The notes under the pieces: generated by a model | Database searches by the model: none | Told to the model about the DNA's origin: nothing | Seen by the model: the letters and a program-made list of their open reading frames with translations, nothing else | Shown: positions 27,852 through 38,970 of the stretch, in pieces | Numbering within the stretch: position 1 is the stretch's first letter | How the letters are laid out: each line of letters begins with the position of its first letter | Made by a program: the position numbers and the translations under genes | Assembly: GCF_004297125.1 (NCBI RefSeq) | Contig: NZ_SCVD01000019.1 | Location: 248,001 to 312,000 of the forward strand | Source of the DNA: Phenylobacterium sp. | GTDB taxonomy: Bacteria > Pseudomonadota > Alphaproteobacteria > Caulobacterales > Caulobacteraceae | Direction: 5' to 3' | Length of the DNA: 64,000 nucleotides

Positions 27852-28298
27852 CTAGTGGATGTCGCTCATCCACACCCTGAGCGCCCGCAGGAACGGCAGG
27901 GCCTCGCGGAATTCCTTCTGGGTGAAGCCTTCGCGCAGCTTCTCCACCTTGGGGCGGATGGCGGCCATGGCGCGGCCATAGGCCTCGCGCCCGGCGGAGG
28001 TCATCCGCACGCGCTTCTTGCGCCGGTCGGCCGTACAGGGCTCCACCGAGACCAGCTTCGTACATTCCAGCCGCTGCAGGGTGTTGGTGATCGCCCCCGG
28101 CGTCATTTTCAGCGCCTCGGCGATGGTGGCCGGCGTGAGGTCGTCGCCGCGCCGGGCGATGAGGTTCAGAACCTCGTACTGCGGATAGGTCAGCCCCACC
28201 GGCAGGGCCCGCGAGATCGCCACGCGCACACCATGCTCGATCAGGCTGATCTCGTCGAAGACCTGGACTTCCGGATGTTCCTCGATCACCGCGCCCAT
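27852..28298 (-). CDS. MarR-family transcriptional regulator
   Basis: A 148-residue winged-helix regulator. LTYPQYEVLNLIARRGDDLTP leads into the recognition helix AITNTLQRLECTKLV and the wing ADRRKKRVRMTSAG, all typical of MarR. Its upstream region carries a 14-bp inverted repeat (28338-28373) that is probably its own operator. No divergent or co-transcribed target gene is evident. Confidence 0.92.
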   Translation of the reverse strand: MGAVIEEHPEVQVFDEISLIEHGVRVAISRALPVGLTYPQYEVLNLIARRGDDLTPATIAEALKMTPGAITNTLQRLECTKLVSVEPCTADRRKKRVRMTSAGREAYGRAMAAIRPKVEKLREGFTQKEFREALPFLRALRVWMSDIH

Positions 28299-28337
28299 AC
28301 GACCCCTCCTGGCGAATCCTCGGCAGGAGAAGATTAT

Positions 28338-28373
28338 CCTTCAATATCGAACGAGTTATTTCGACATTGAAGG
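28338..28373. promoter_or_regulatory. Probable MarR operator, overlapping the 3' end of rnhA
   Basis: CCTTCAATATCGAA (28338-28351) and TTCGACATTGAAGG (28360-28373) are inverted copies with one mismatch and an 8-nt spacer. The site lies 40 nt upstream of the marR-type start, and its right arm overlaps the last codons of rnhA. AT-rich with a promoter-like TTATT centre. Confidence 0.7.
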
Positions 28374-28826
28374 AAGACTTGCGGCGGCCTCCACCGTTTC
28401 CCTGAGCCCCTGGCGCGCGAGTTCGTCGGCGCGCTCGTTGAACTCATGGCCGGCGTGACCCTTCACCCACCGCCACTTCACGTCGTGACGCGCACGGGCT
28501 TCGTCAAGGCGCCGCCACAGATCGTCGTTCTTCACGGGCTTGTTGTCGGCGGTCTTCCAGCCCCGGCGCTTCCAGTTGTGGATCCACTCCGAGATGCCCT
28601 TCATCACGTACTGGCTGTCGGTGTGCAGCTCGACCTGGCAGGGCTTCTTCAGGGCCTCCAGCGCGGCGATGGCGCCCATCAGCTCCATGCGGTTGTTGGT
28701 GGTGGCCAGCTCGCCGCCGGACAGCTCCTTGGTGGTCGCGCCATGCATGAGCACCGCGCCCCAGCCGCCCGGACCCGGATTCCCCGAGCAGGCGCCGTCG
28801 GTATAGATCACCACCCCAGGGGTCAC
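28356..28826 (-). CDS. rnhA: Ribonuclease HI
   Basis: A 156-residue enzyme that removes RNA from RNA-DNA hybrids. Start is a GTG at 28826 overlapping the thrB stop (GTGA). All catalytic residues are visible: Asp in [14 protein letters not shown], Glu in NNRMELMGA, Asp in [10 protein letters not shown] and the late Asp in NERADELA, plus the basic WVKGHAG handle. thrB-rnhA is a common alphaproteobacterial pair. Confidence 0.97.
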   Translation of the reverse strand: MTPGVVIYTDGACSGNPGPGGWGAVLMHGATTKELSGGELATTNNRMELMGAIAALEALKKPCQVELHTDSQYVMKGISEWIHNWKRRGWKTADNKPVKNDDLWRRLDEARARHDVKWRWVKGHAGHEFNERADELARQGLRETVEAAASLPSMSK

Positions 28827-29791
28827 GCCGCCGGCGTCCCGAACAGCACCAGGTCGGGCGAGCTGCGATGCACCGCCAGCTTGCGCTCGTATTCCAGCGG
28901 GTCCTTCGGCCTGACCAGGGCGCCGGCCGGGGTCGCGCCCCAATCGTGCAGCCGGGTGAGGAAGAACCGCATCGCCGCCCCGTGCGCCAGGATCGGCAGG
29001 GCCGCGCGCTCGGCGTCGCCGAGCGGCCGCAGGCTTTCGTACCCGCTCAGGAACTGGCGCGCGGAAGTGATGTTGAAACTGCCGTCCGGCTCGAAGCACC
29101 AGGCGTTCAGCGCCACCGCCACGTCGTACGCGAAGGCGTCCACGCACGCGAAATAGAAGTCGATGGTCCCGGCGAACTTCGGACCGGCGAAGAAGACGTT
29201 GTCCGGGAAGTAGTCGGCGTGGACCACGCCGGTTGGCAGGCCGCTGGGCCACCGCGCGGCCAGCATATCGAGGTCGCGGGCGATCACCTCCGACAGTCCG
29301 GGCTTCAGCCCCTCCGCGGCGCCGTGCAGCCTGGCGAACATCGGAGCCCAGGCCGCCTGGCCCAGATCGTTCTCGCGGCGCAGCGGGAAGCCCGCCGAGG
29401 CGAGGTGCAGCCCCGCCAGGCCGGCGCCGGCCTCCCGGCAATGCGCCGCGGTCGGCCGGCGCACCGACAGCCCGTTGAGGAACTCGACGATGGCGCAGGG
29501 CTTGCCCCGCACCCGCTTGATCAGCTCGCCGGCGCGATCCGCCTTGGGCTCGGCCGAGGGATAGCCGTGCCGGGCCAGCCACCGCATCAACTCCAGGAAG
29601 AACGGCAGGTCGGCCTCGTTCACCCGCTTCTCGTAGACGGTCAGGATGTAGCGCCCGGCCTCGGTCTCAAGCAGGAAGTTGGAGTTCTCCACGCCCTCGG
29701 CGATGCCCTTGAACGACAGGGCTGCGCCCAGGTCGAACTCGGCCAGCAGCTGCGCCAGCTCGTCGTCGGTGATGTCGGTGTAGACCGCCAT
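28823..29791 (-). CDS. thrB: Homoserine kinase (ThrB, APH-like type)
   Basis: About 322 residues of the aminoglycoside-phosphotransferase-like homoserine kinase family found in alphaproteobacteria, which phosphorylates homoserine on the way to threonine. The N-terminus [20 protein letters not shown] and the catalytic [11 protein letters not shown] with DFYFAC match the family. The upstream frame continues to 29914, but the ATG at 29791 is the family start. Confidence 0.94.
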   Translation of the reverse strand: MAVYTDITDDELAQLLAEFDLGAALSFKGIAEGVENSNFLLETEAGRYILTVYEKRVNEADLPFFLELMRWLARHGYPSAEPKADRAGELIKRVRGKPCAIVEFLNGLSVRRPTAAHCREAGAGLAGLHLASAGFPLRRENDLGQAAWAPMFARLHGAAEGLKPGLSEVIARDLDMLAARWPSGLPTGVVHADYFPDNVFFAGPKFAGTIDFYFACVDAFAYDVAVALNAWCFEPDGSFNITSARQFLSGYESLRPLGDAERAALPILAHGAAMRFFLTRLHDWGATPAGALVRPKDPLEYERKLAVHRSSPDLVLFGTPAA

Positions 29792-29888
29792 GCGCCCCCG
29801 ATGGGCGACCCCCACGGAGTCGTCAAGCGGCCCGTCGTGATCTCCGCGCCGTCGCGTGCTAAAACATGGGGCCTCGCGGGAGGAACCC

Positions 29889-30116
29889 ATGATCGAGCTG
29901 AAGGTCGAGCGCATCGGAGACCGGGTGGCGGTCGTTCTGGATGACGAGGTTCTGAAGGCCCTTCACCTCAGTGTCGGCGATACGCTGCAGCTTGCGCCGA
30001 CCGCCGACGGGTCGTTGCAGGCGACGGCCCGCGAGGGCTGGATCGACGACCCCCACGCCCGCGGCCGCGCCTTTCTGCGCCGCTACAACCGCACCTTCGA
30101 GCGGTTCGAGGGCTGA
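29889..30116 (+). CDS. AbrB/MazE-type antitoxin-like protein, no toxin adjacent
   Basis: A 75-residue SpoVT/AbrB-like swapped-hairpin DNA-binding protein: MIELKVERIGDRVAVVLDDE then VGDTLQL, the typical beta strand pattern. The C-terminal ARGRAFLRRYNRTFERFEG resembles tails of antitoxins that bind a Doc or PIN toxin. A good GGAGGA Shine-Dalgarno precedes ATG 29889. The next gene is a GNAT, not a recognised toxin. Confidence 0.8.
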   Translation: MIELKVERIGDRVAVVLDDEVLKALHLSVGDTLQLAPTADGSLQATAREGWIDDPHARGRAFLRRYNRTFERFEG

Positions 30117-30177
30117 ACGGACGGCCCTCGGACGCGTGAGGCTTGGCCTTCCCGGACGGGAATGCCTAGTTTGCGAC

Positions 30178-30657
30178 ATGAGCGTGACTGTCCGGGTGGC
30201 GACCCTCGCCGATGCGCCGCTGATCCTGTCCTTCATCCGCGAGCTGGCGGAGTACGAGCGGCTGCTGCACGAGGTGGAGGCGACCGAGGTCGATATCCGT
30301 CGCGACCTGTTCGGGGAGAACCCGCGCAGCTTCTGCGAGATCGCCGAGCACGATGGGCAGCCAGTAGGTTTCGCGCTGTGGTTCTATAACTATTCCACGT
30401 TCCAAGGGCGGGCCGGGATTTACCTGGAGGACCTGTTCGTGCGGCCGGAGGCGCGCGGCGTCGGGGCCGGCAAGGCCCTGCTGCGCAAGCTGGCCCAGCG
30501 CTGCATGGACGCCGACCTGGGCCGGTTGGAGTGGGCGGTGCTCAACTGGAACACTCCCTCGATCGAATTCTACGACAGCCTCGGGGCCAGCAGGAAGGAC
30601 GACTGGACCGTGCGGCGGCTGGACGGCGAGGCGCTTGAACGCCTCGCGGGGTCATGA
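30178..30657 (+). CDS. GNAT N-acetyltransferase, diamine acetyltransferase-like
   Basis: A 159-residue GNAT enzyme. The acetyl-CoA loop is PEARGVGAGKALL, preceded by YLEDLFVRPE and followed by LEWAVLNWNTPSIEFYDSLGA. The YLEDLFV...NTPSIEFYDSLGA pattern matches the spermidine/diamine acetyltransferase-like subgroup. The substrate remains uncertain. It overlaps the following GNAT gene by 4 nt. Confidence 0.9.
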   Translation: MSVTVRVATLADAPLILSFIRELAEYERLLHEVEATEVDIRRDLFGENPRSFCEIAEHDGQPVGFALWFYNYSTFQGRAGIYLEDLFVRPEARGVGAGKALLRKLAQRCMDADLGRLEWAVLNWNTPSIEFYDSLGASRKDDWTVRRLDGEALERLAGS

Positions 30658-31268
30658 GCGCGCCGCCGAAGACCGTGCTCCACGCCTCGGCCTCGGAGGC
30701 CGAAGCCATTCGCCATGCCGTCCGCACGGTGGACGTCGCCACCCTGGGTCCCGGGCGGGAGCGCGCGGAGCTGAAGCACGTGCCCGCCCTGGTGGCGCTG
30801 CTGTCGGACGCGCGGGTGTCGGGGCCGATCTACGACCTGCCGCGCCCGATCGACGAAGACAGCGTCACCCGCTGGGTCGTGGAGAACCAGGCCCAGGCGC
30901 TGGCCGGCGAGGCCCTGTTGCTGGTCTCGCTGGACGCGGACGACGCGGTGGCCGGCTATTCCCGGATCACGGTCTGGCCGGAGCATTCCTCGGCAGAGCT
31001 TGCCGGGGCGGTTCGTGCCGACCTGCAGGGCCGTGGCCAGGGCGGCGTCGGCATGGCGCACACCTTCGGCTGGATCTTCGAGACCTTGGGCGTACGGCTG
31101 ATGTGCCTGACCGCGGCCCTCGACAACGTCCGTTCGCAGAAGGGCATCGACGCGGCCGGCTTCCGGCGCATGGGCGAGCGCGAGGCCGTGCGCCCCGACG
31201 GGACGACGCGGCGCTCGGTCTACTGGGAACTGACCCGCGACGAGTGGCGCCAGCGGCATCGGCTGTAG
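30654..31268 (+). CDS. GNAT N-acetyltransferase
   Basis: A 204-residue GNAT-like protein starting with an ATGA overlap with the previous gene. The central part (LLLVSLDADDAVAGYSRITVW, GVGMAHTFGWIFETLGVRLMCLTAALDN, GFRRMGEREAVRPDGTTRRSVYWELTRDEW) is the RimJ-type acetyltransferase pattern, with a weaker acetyl-CoA loop (RGQGGVG). Substrate unknown; may acetylate a protein N-terminus or small amine. Confidence 0.75.
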   Translation: MSAPPKTVLHASASEAEAIRHAVRTVDVATLGPGRERAELKHVPALVALLSDARVSGPIYDLPRPIDEDSVTRWVVENQAQALAGEALLLVSLDADDAVAGYSRITVWPEHSSAELAGAVRADLQGRGQGGVGMAHTFGWIFETLGVRLMCLTAALDNVRSQKGIDAAGFRRMGEREAVRPDGTTRRSVYWELTRDEWRQRHRL

Positions 31269-31281
31269 GCGCGGTTCGCCC

Positions 31282-31719
31282 CTAGACGGCGATGTCGATG
31301 ATCATGGGCTGGGCAGGGCGGCCTTCCTTGGCGGCCTTCTTGGCTTCCTCGGTCAGGGTCTCCTGCATGACCTCCTGGATGCGCTTGGCGATCTCGGCTT
31401 CCAGGGACGTCAGCACTTTGGAGCGCTCCTCGGGCGACATGGCGGCGAGCGAGGCGTCGTCGAGGCCGTTCTTGGCCTTCATCTCCTTCTCGATCTTCGC
31501 CTTCAGGGCCTCGAACTTCTTCTCCTGCGCCCAGGCGTAGAGGCCCTTCTCGCGCACTTCGTCGAGCTCGCTCTTCGCCCGTGCGGCCGCGGCCTCGGCC
31601 CGAGCCTTGGCGGCGTCGGCCGGGTCGGAGGTCTTGTCGGTCTTGTCGGTCTGACCAAGGCCCTTCGACGCCGTGGGCGTCCCCAGGGAAAGCATCGCGC
31701 CGATACCGTCGATAGCCAT
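31282..31719 (-). CDS. Hypothetical protein, Ala/Lys/Glu-rich coiled coil
   Basis: About 145 residues from the ATG at 31719 (MAIDGIGAML). It is highly charged and helical, with probable coiled coils (DAAKARAEAAAARAKSELDE, EKKFEALKAKIEKEMKAKNG) and an SPEERSKVLTSLEAEIAKRI stretch, ending in the hydrophobic MIIDIAV. No cysteine and no membrane segment. I do not recognise a family. It is monocistronic and convergent to the GNAT pair. Confidence 0.65.
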   Translation of the reverse strand: MAIDGIGAMLSLGTPTASKGLGQTDKTDKTSDPADAAKARAEAAAARAKSELDEVREKGLYAWAQEKKFEALKAKIEKEMKAKNGLDDASLAAMSPEERSKVLTSLEAEIAKRIQEVMQETLTEEAKKAAKEGRPAQPMIIDIAV

Positions 31720-31828
31720 ACGCTGCACTCCATTGCGTTGCGTATAGTTAAGCAAGAACTGGACCAGGTTCGGGAGCGTGCCGGCGCGCCAGCGCCGACG
31801 TGGTTCTAGAAGACTGCGCCTGCGGCGC

Positions 31829-32521
31829 TTAGGCAGCCCAGGCGGCGGCGAAGCGGCGGAGGAGGGCCAGGGCGGCGCTGTCGGCGAGGCCGGCGGTCGC
31901 AGTCAGGCGTACGAAGAGGTGGCCGGCGGGGCGGCGCCCGCTGGCGGGCAGGCCCTCGCCCTCGACCCGGACCAGGCCGCGCTCGGCCGCCTTGCTGTCG
32001 ATCCAGACGCTGCGGCGGCCGATGGGGGTCTCGAGGGTGATGCGGCCGCCCTTCTTGAGCAGGCCCGGCGCGACCTTGGCGGTCATCCAGAGGTCGTCGC
32101 CGCGCACCAGGACGCCGTCGTGGGCGCGGATGTAGACGCAAAGTTCGGAACCGGCGGCGCGCACCTTGTCGCCGGAGCGAAGGCCCGGAGGCAGGCTGAT
32201 GCGGATGAGCTGGCCGTCGGGCAGACGGTGGTCGACGTCGCCGCCCTCCAGCGCGAGCTGCGGCGTGATCTCCAGGTCGGGCTCGGGGGTGGGCCGGGCT
32301 CGCGCCGGGGCCTGGACGAAGCGTTCGCCCAGCGGGTCCTGGAGGCGCTGGTAGGCGTCGACCACCTGGCGGAAATGGTCCTCGTCGCCGCCGGCGTCGG
32401 GGTGGGCGCGCTTGGCGGCTTCGCGGAAGGCCCTGCGGACCTCGGCGGGGGTGGACGCCGAGCTGACGCCCAGCAGTTCGCGGGCGTATTTGAGGGACAG
32501 TTCGGGCGCCGGCCGAGTCAT
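31829..32521 (-). CDS. J-domain protein
   Basis: A 230-residue DnaJ-type co-chaperone. The J domain is about residues 8-62, with the essential HPD motif in [12 protein letters not shown] that stimulates Hsp70 ATPase. The rest (about 100-230) is a DnaJ C-terminal-like beta domain, without the zinc-finger, so it resembles CbpA/type B or III J-proteins. The start at 32521 is chosen from [19 protein letters not shown]. It is divergent from pdxH by 75 nt. Confidence 0.88.
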   Translation of the reverse strand: MTRPAPELSLKYARELLGVSSASTPAEVRRAFREAAKRAHPDAGGDEDHFRQVVDAYQRLQDPLGERFVQAPARARPTPEPDLEITPQLALEGGDVDHRLPDGQLIRISLPPGLRSGDKVRAAGSELCVYIRAHDGVLVRGDDLWMTAKVAPGLLKKGGRITLETPIGRRSVWIDSKAAERGLVRVEGEGLPASGRRPAGHLFVRLTATAGLADSAALALLRRFAAAWAA

Positions 32522-32596
32522 CAGCGGGGACCGTACGGTAAACGGGGTCAACGCTCCGTTAAGCCGGGCTTCTCGCTTGGACCTCGAGCGCGCTAT

Positions 32597-33271
32597 ATGC
32601 CGCCGGTGACCGACAAGACCCTCATCCCGCCGTCGCCCAGCGAGGACGACTACGTCCGCCAGGTGGCTTCCGCCGAACCGCCGGCGCTGCTCAGCGAGAC
32701 CGATCCGTTCGCGCTGTTCGACGCCTGGTTCCAGGAGGCCGTCCAGAAGGAGGCCAACGACGCCAACGCCATGGCCCTGGCCACGGTCGACGCCGATGGC
32801 CTGCCGGACGTGCGGATGGTGCTGCTGAAGAGCGTCGATGCCGACGGCTTCGTCTTCTACACCAACCTGGAGAGCGCCAAGGGCCAGGAGCTGGCCAGTC
32901 AGCCGAAGGCGGCGCTGCTGTTCCACTGGAAGTCCCTGCGCCGCCAGGTGCGGATCCGCGGGACCGTGACGCCGACGACGGCCGAGGAGGCGGACGCCTA
33001 TTTCGCGACCCGCGCGCGGCCGGCGCAGCTCGGCGCCTGGGCGTCCGACCAGTCGCGGACCCTGCCCGACCGGCTGGCCCTGGAGAAGAAGATCGCCGAG
33101 GTCGGGCTCCGCTACGGACTGGGCAAGGTCCCGCGCCCGCCGCACTGGTCGGGGTTCCGCGTGGCCCCGCAGAGCCTCGAGTTCTGGCGCGACCGGCCGT
33201 TCCGCCTGCACGAGCGGCTGGTGTTCGAGCGTGCGACCGGCGGCTGGACGACGCGCAGGCTGTTTCCTTGA
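32597..33271 (+). CDS. pdxH: Pyridoxamine 5'-phosphate oxidase
   Basis: A 224-residue FMN oxidase that makes pyridoxal 5'-phosphate. Family signatures include [22 protein letters not shown] at the FMN site, [13 protein letters not shown] and [16 protein letters not shown] with the C-terminal HERLVF. Full length. The TGA overlaps the TTG start of the next gene, so the two are co-transcribed. Confidence 0.96.
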   Translation: MPPVTDKTLIPPSPSEDDYVRQVASAEPPALLSETDPFALFDAWFQEAVQKEANDANAMALATVDADGLPDVRMVLLKSVDADGFVFYTNLESAKGQELASQPKAALLFHWKSLRRQVRIRGTVTPTTAEEADAYFATRARPAQLGAWASDQSRTLPDRLALEKKIAEVGLRYGLGKVPRPPHWSGFRVAPQSLEFWRDRPFRLHERLVFERATGGWTTRRLFP

Positions 33272-34764
33272 GCGGGCTTGCGCCGACCGCCCTCGAAGCC
33301 GAGATCATGGCCTGGCTGAAGGCCGGCGCGGAGCGCCAGATCGACACCGCCTGCGCCCACGTCTTCCTGAAGCCCGACGCCGCCTGGAAGATGAAGCGTC
33401 ATGCGGACCTGGGCTATGCCGACTTCTCGACCCTGGAACGCCGGCAGTGGGCGCTGGACCGCGAACTGGAGTTCAACAAGGCCGCGGCCCCGGACATCTA
33501 TCGCGCCGTGCGGACGATCACCCGCGAGGCGGACGGTTCGCTGGCCCTCGGCGGCGGCGGCGAGGTGCTGGACCACGTGCTGGAGATGCGCCGCTTCGAC
33601 GAAGGGGCGGTGCTGTCCGCCCACCCTGAGATCGTCGATGGCGACCTGGCCGAGACGCTGGGGCGGACCATCGCGGGCTTCCACGCCACCGCGCCGCTGC
33701 GGCCCGCGGGCGGGCTGACCGCGCTCGCCTTCACCGTCGGCTCCAACGCCCAGCTCCTGCGCGAGACCTGCGAGGGGCTGGACCAGGGGCGCGTCGAGAC
33801 CATGATCGCGCTCGCCGAGGCCGAGCTGGAGCGGCAGGCCCCCTTGCTGGCGCACCGGTCGGCCACCGGGTTCGCGCGGCGCTGCCACGGCGACCTGCAC
33901 CTGGGCAACATCCTGCTGGAGAACGGTCGCCCGGTGCTGTTCGACTGCATAGAGTTCAGCGACCTGCTGTCGGACCTGGACGTCCAGTACGATCTGGCGT
34001 TCCTGCTGATGGATCTGGACTTCCGCGGCCGCCGCGACGCCGCGGTCCGGGCGCTGTCGGCCTATATGGACGAGGCGGCGCGCCGGTTCCCCGCCGAGAT
34101 CTGGGGCGGGCTGGCCTCGCTGCCGCTGATGCTGTCGGTGCGGGCCGGCGTGCGCGCGCATGTGTCGGCCCATTCCGGCGATCCGGCCGCGGCGCGGGCC
34201 TATGTGGAGGCCGCGATCGGCCACCTGTCGCCGCCGCCGCCGGTGCTGGCCGCCGTGGGCGGGTTGTCGGGCTCGGGCAAGTCCCACTTCTCGCGGGCGG
34301 TCGCCCCGGGACTGGGCGCCTCGCCGGGGGCGGTGATCCTGCGCACCGACGAGATCCGCAAGCGGCTGATGAACGTACCCCCCACGCGCACCATGGACCC
34401 GGCCGCCTACACCGCCGAGTTCTACGTCCGCACCTACGACACCATGATCGACAATGCGCGGGCGCTGCTGAAGGCCGGGCGCGCGGTGGTGCTGGACGCC
34501 ACCTTCATCGACCCCGGGCTGCGGGCCCGCGTCGAGGCCCTGGCCGCCGAGTGTGGCGTGCCGTTCCGCGGCGCGTGGATGGACGCCCCGGTCGAGGTGC
34601 TGGAGGCGCGCGTGGCGGGCCGGACCGGCGACGCGTCGGACGCCACGGTGGCCGTGCTGCACGAGCAGGTGGACCGGCTGAAGACGCCGGTGGGCTGGCC
34701 GGTGGTGGACGCCCAGGCGCCGACCGCCGAGGCGGCAAGGGCCTGGAACGACAGCGTTGGTTGA
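33268..34764 (+). CDS. APH-like kinase fused to a P-loop ATPase
   Basis: A 498-residue two-domain protein. The first ~310 residues are an aminoglycoside-phosphotransferase-like fold with the catalytic loop [12 protein letters not shown] (about residue 207) and DCIEF as metal Asp. From about residue 325 is a zeta-toxin/kinase-like P-loop domain with [11 protein letters not shown] (Walker A, about residue 332) and a [10 protein letters not shown] motif. This fusion is known as a bifunctional aminoglycoside phosphotransferase/ATP-binding family of unknown substrate. The start is a TTG overlapping the pdxH stop (TTGA). Confidence 0.88.
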   Translation: MSGLAPTALEAEIMAWLKAGAERQIDTACAHVFLKPDAAWKMKRHADLGYADFSTLERRQWALDRELEFNKAAAPDIYRAVRTITREADGSLALGGGGEVLDHVLEMRRFDEGAVLSAHPEIVDGDLAETLGRTIAGFHATAPLRPAGGLTALAFTVGSNAQLLRETCEGLDQGRVETMIALAEAELERQAPLLAHRSATGFARRCHGDLHLGNILLENGRPVLFDCIEFSDLLSDLDVQYDLAFLLMDLDFRGRRDAAVRALSAYMDEAARRFPAEIWGGLASLPLMLSVRAGVRAHVSAHSGDPAAARAYVEAAIGHLSPPPPVLAAVGGLSGSGKSHFSRAVAPGLGASPGAVILRTDEIRKRLMNVPPTRTMDPAAYTAEFYVRTYDTMIDNARALLKAGRAVVLDATFIDPGLRARVEALAAECGVPFRGAWMDAPVEVLEARVAGRTGDASDATVAVLHEQVDRLKTPVGWPVVDAQAPTAEAARAWNDSVG

Positions 34765-34845
34765 CGCTGCCGTTGCGGAGACGACATCGTCTCTCTAATC
34801 GAGACCGATAAGTAACAGCCGATAACTTAGGGGAAAGACGCGCAG

Positions 34846-36492
<1,647 letters not shown>

Positions 36493-36493
36493 C

Positions 36494-37006
36494 ATGCTCA
36501 CGGCGGCGGTGGAGGCCGACCACCCCGAGATCATCGCGCTCACCAACCGCGCGTTCCGCGAGACCGGCCCGCAGGCGAGCTGGAACGTCGAGGATCTGAT
36601 CGACGGCGAGCGGATCAACGAGTCGCTGCTGCGCGACGACCTGGCGACGCCAGGCGCGCATCTGCTGATCTGGCGCGACGAGGCCGGCGAGCACCTGGGC
36701 CACGTGCGGATGGACGAGCATCCGGACGGCCGCTGGCATCTGGGGATGCTGACTGTGCGGCCCGACCGGCAGGACGCGGGCCTGGGACGCACCCTGCTGG
36801 CGGCCAGCGAGGACTGGGCCCGCGCCCGCGGCGGCCGGAAGATCGACATGACGGTCATCCACCAGCGCGAGACCCTGATCGCCTGGTACGTGCGGCGCGG
36901 CTATGTGGTGACGGGACGGACGAAGCCGTTCCCCTACGACGACACCCGGTTCGGGCGGCCGACGCAGGCGGGCCTCTATTTCGACGTGCTCGAAAAGGCC
37001 CTCTAG
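36494..37006 (+). CDS. GNAT N-acetyltransferase
   Basis: A 170-residue GNAT. The acetyl-CoA loop is VRPDRQDAGLGRTLLAASED, and the C-terminal half has MTVIHQRETLIAWYVRRGY typical of GNAT helix/strand pairing. It is co-transcribed with the acyl-CoA ligase. Its stop shares the palindrome CTAG (37003-37006) with the convergent ABC transporter. Substrate unknown. Confidence 0.88.
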   Translation: MLTAAVEADHPEIIALTNRAFRETGPQASWNVEDLIDGERINESLLRDDLATPGAHLLIWRDEAGEHLGHVRMDEHPDGRWHLGMLTVRPDRQDAGLGRTLLAASEDWARARGGRKIDMTVIHQRETLIAWYVRRGYVVTGRTKPFPYDDTRFGRPTQAGLYFDVLEKAL

Positions 37007-38844
37007 ATGCTGGCCTGCGTCCGGTAGAGGCCGGCGTAGGCGCCGCCTGCGGCCATCAGGGCGTCGTGGCTGCCCTGCTCGGCGATCCCCCGTTCCGTGA
37101 GCACCAGGATTCGGTCGGCGTTGCGCACGGTGGACAGGCGGTGGGCGATCACCAGCGTCGTCCGCTCGCGCGCAAGGGCCAGCAGGGCCTCCTGGACCGC
37201 CCGCTCGCTCTCGTTGTCGAGGGCGCTGGTGGCCTCGTCGAAGATCAGGATGGGAGGATCCTTGAGGAAGGCCCGGGCGATGGTCAGCCGCTGCTTCTGG
37301 CCCCCCGACAGCTTCACCCCGCGCTGGCCGATGTCGGTGTCGTAGCCGTCCGGCAGGGCCATGATGAAGCCGTGGGCGTTGGCGGCCTTCGCGGCGGCCA
37401 CGACCTCGGCCTCGGACGCGCCGGGCCGGCCGTAGCGCAGGTTCTCGGCCACCGTGCCGGCGAACAGGTACACGTCCTGCTGCACCACCCCGATGTTCCG
37501 GCGCAGCGAGCCCAGGGTCAGGTCGCGGATGTCGTGGCCATCCACCAGGATCTGGCCCTCCGTCGCCTCGTAGAAGCGCGGGATGAGCCCACAGAGCGTG
37601 CTCTTGCCCACGCCCGAGGCCCCGACGAGGGCCACGAACTCGCCCGGCCGGACGTCCAGCGAGAGGTCGTTCAGGACCTGGCCTCCGCCCTCGTAGCGGA
37701 AACCCACATTGCGGAAGGCGATGGCCCCGCGCGCTCGGGCCAGGTCCGTGGCCCCCGGCCGGTCGCGGATGTCCGGCCGGACCTCGAGGATCTCCATCAC
37801 CCGGGTGAAGCCGGTCCAGCCCTGCTGCCAGAGCCGCATGAAGTTGGCGAGGCGCTGGATCGGGTCGACGAGGACGGCGACGCACAGCAGGAAGGTCACC
37901 AGGTCGGCCACGCCCAGCGCGCCCTGGACCACCCGGACGCCGCCGCCGACGATGACCACGACGGTGAGGAGTTGGGCGAAGGTCTGCGTACCCGCTGAAA
38001 AGAAGGCCTCGCTGAGGTAGCCGGCCCGGCGGCTCTCCAGGAAGCGCTGGTTCTCGGCCTCGAAGCGGCGGACCTCCAGGTCCTCGTTGGCGAAGGACTT
38101 CACGACCCGGATACCGGACAGCGAGTCTTCCACCCGCTCGTTGATCTCGCCGATCCGCGCCCGGCTGATCTTGAGCGCCTGGCCCATGCGCCGGTTGAAG
38201 TGCAGCGCATAGAGCACGGCCAGCGGCATCAGGCCCACGATCAGCAGGGTCAGAGGCAGGTCGAGCAGGCTCAGGATCGCCACGGCCCCCACCAGCTTCA
38301 GCGCGGCGATCGCCAGGTCCTCCGGTCCGTGGTGGTAAAGCTCGCCCAGATTGAAGAGGTCGCCGGTGACCCGGCTCATGAGCTGGCCCACCCGCTGGCG
38401 GTCGTAGAAGCTGAAGGAGAGCTTCTGGCAATGCTCGAAGACTTCGCGCCGCAGTGCGGCCTCCATGCGGGCGCCCATGACGTGGCCCTTGTAGTCCACG
38501 AAGAGGAAGCTGGCGGTCTGCACGACCAGGAGCGCGAGCATCAACCCGCCCAGGGCGTAGATCGGTGCGAGCGCGGCATGCGCGCCCTCTACGGCCTGGA
38601 GGCGCTGGGTGACGGCCCGCGCGCAGAGCGGCAGGGCCAGCGCCGTCGCGGCGACGAAGACCGCGCAGGCCACGTCGGCCGCCAGCAGCGGCAGGTGCGG
38701 CCGGTAGTATGAGAGGAAGCGGTGGAGGCGTGTGCGCGGGGCCGGCGTCTGGACGTCGGTGGAGATCGCCGCGCGGGGCGGCGGAGGCGGAAGGTCGCTA
38801 GGTTCGGCGTCTGGCGCCGGCGCCCTCCGGATTTGCGAAGGCAT
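37003..38844 (-). CDS. ABC transporter, fused permease/ATPase (MsbA-like exporter)
   Basis: A 613-residue half-transporter. Residues about 40-330 form six membrane helices (FLSYYRPHLPLLAADVACAV onwards). The ATPase is about residues 370-600, with Walker A GASGVGKSTLCG (about residue 405), the VKLSGGQKQRL signature and Walker B ILIFDEATSALD. Type and length fit lipid/drug exporters of the MsbA group, but the substrate is not determined. A proline-rich N-terminal extension of about 35 residues could include a misassigned start. Confidence 0.92.
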   Translation of the reverse strand: MPSQIRRAPAPDAEPSDLPPPPPRAAISTDVQTPAPRTRLHRFLSYYRPHLPLLAADVACAVFVAATALALPLCARAVTQRLQAVEGAHAALAPIYALGGLMLALLVVQTASFLFVDYKGHVMGARMEAALRREVFEHCQKLSFSFYDRQRVGQLMSRVTGDLFNLGELYHHGPEDLAIAALKLVGAVAILSLLDLPLTLLIVGLMPLAVLYALHFNRRMGQALKISRARIGEINERVEDSLSGIRVVKSFANEDLEVRRFEAENQRFLESRRAGYLSEAFFSAGTQTFAQLLTVVVIVGGGVRVVQGALGVADLVTFLLCVAVLVDPIQRLANFMRLWQQGWTGFTRVMEILEVRPDIRDRPGATDLARARGAIAFRNVGFRYEGGGQVLNDLSLDVRPGEFVALVGASGVGKSTLCGLIPRFYEATEGQILVDGHDIRDLTLGSLRRNIGVVQQDVYLFAGTVAENLRYGRPGASEAEVVAAAKAANAHGFIMALPDGYDTDIGQRGVKLSGGQKQRLTIARAFLKDPPILIFDEATSALDNESERAVQEALLALARERTTLVIAHRLSTVRNADRILVLTERGIAEQGSHDALMAAGGAYAGLYRTQASI

Positions 38845-38970
38845 GCTTCATGTCCTGAAGATGGATGGGAGCTCTCGGTTCGGACATGAAGGTTTTCATT
38901 GGTGGCTCCCCGGTCGGCGTTGCGACCTGGGGACTATGGCGCGAGCCCCGAAGCCGCGCAACTTTGGCGC

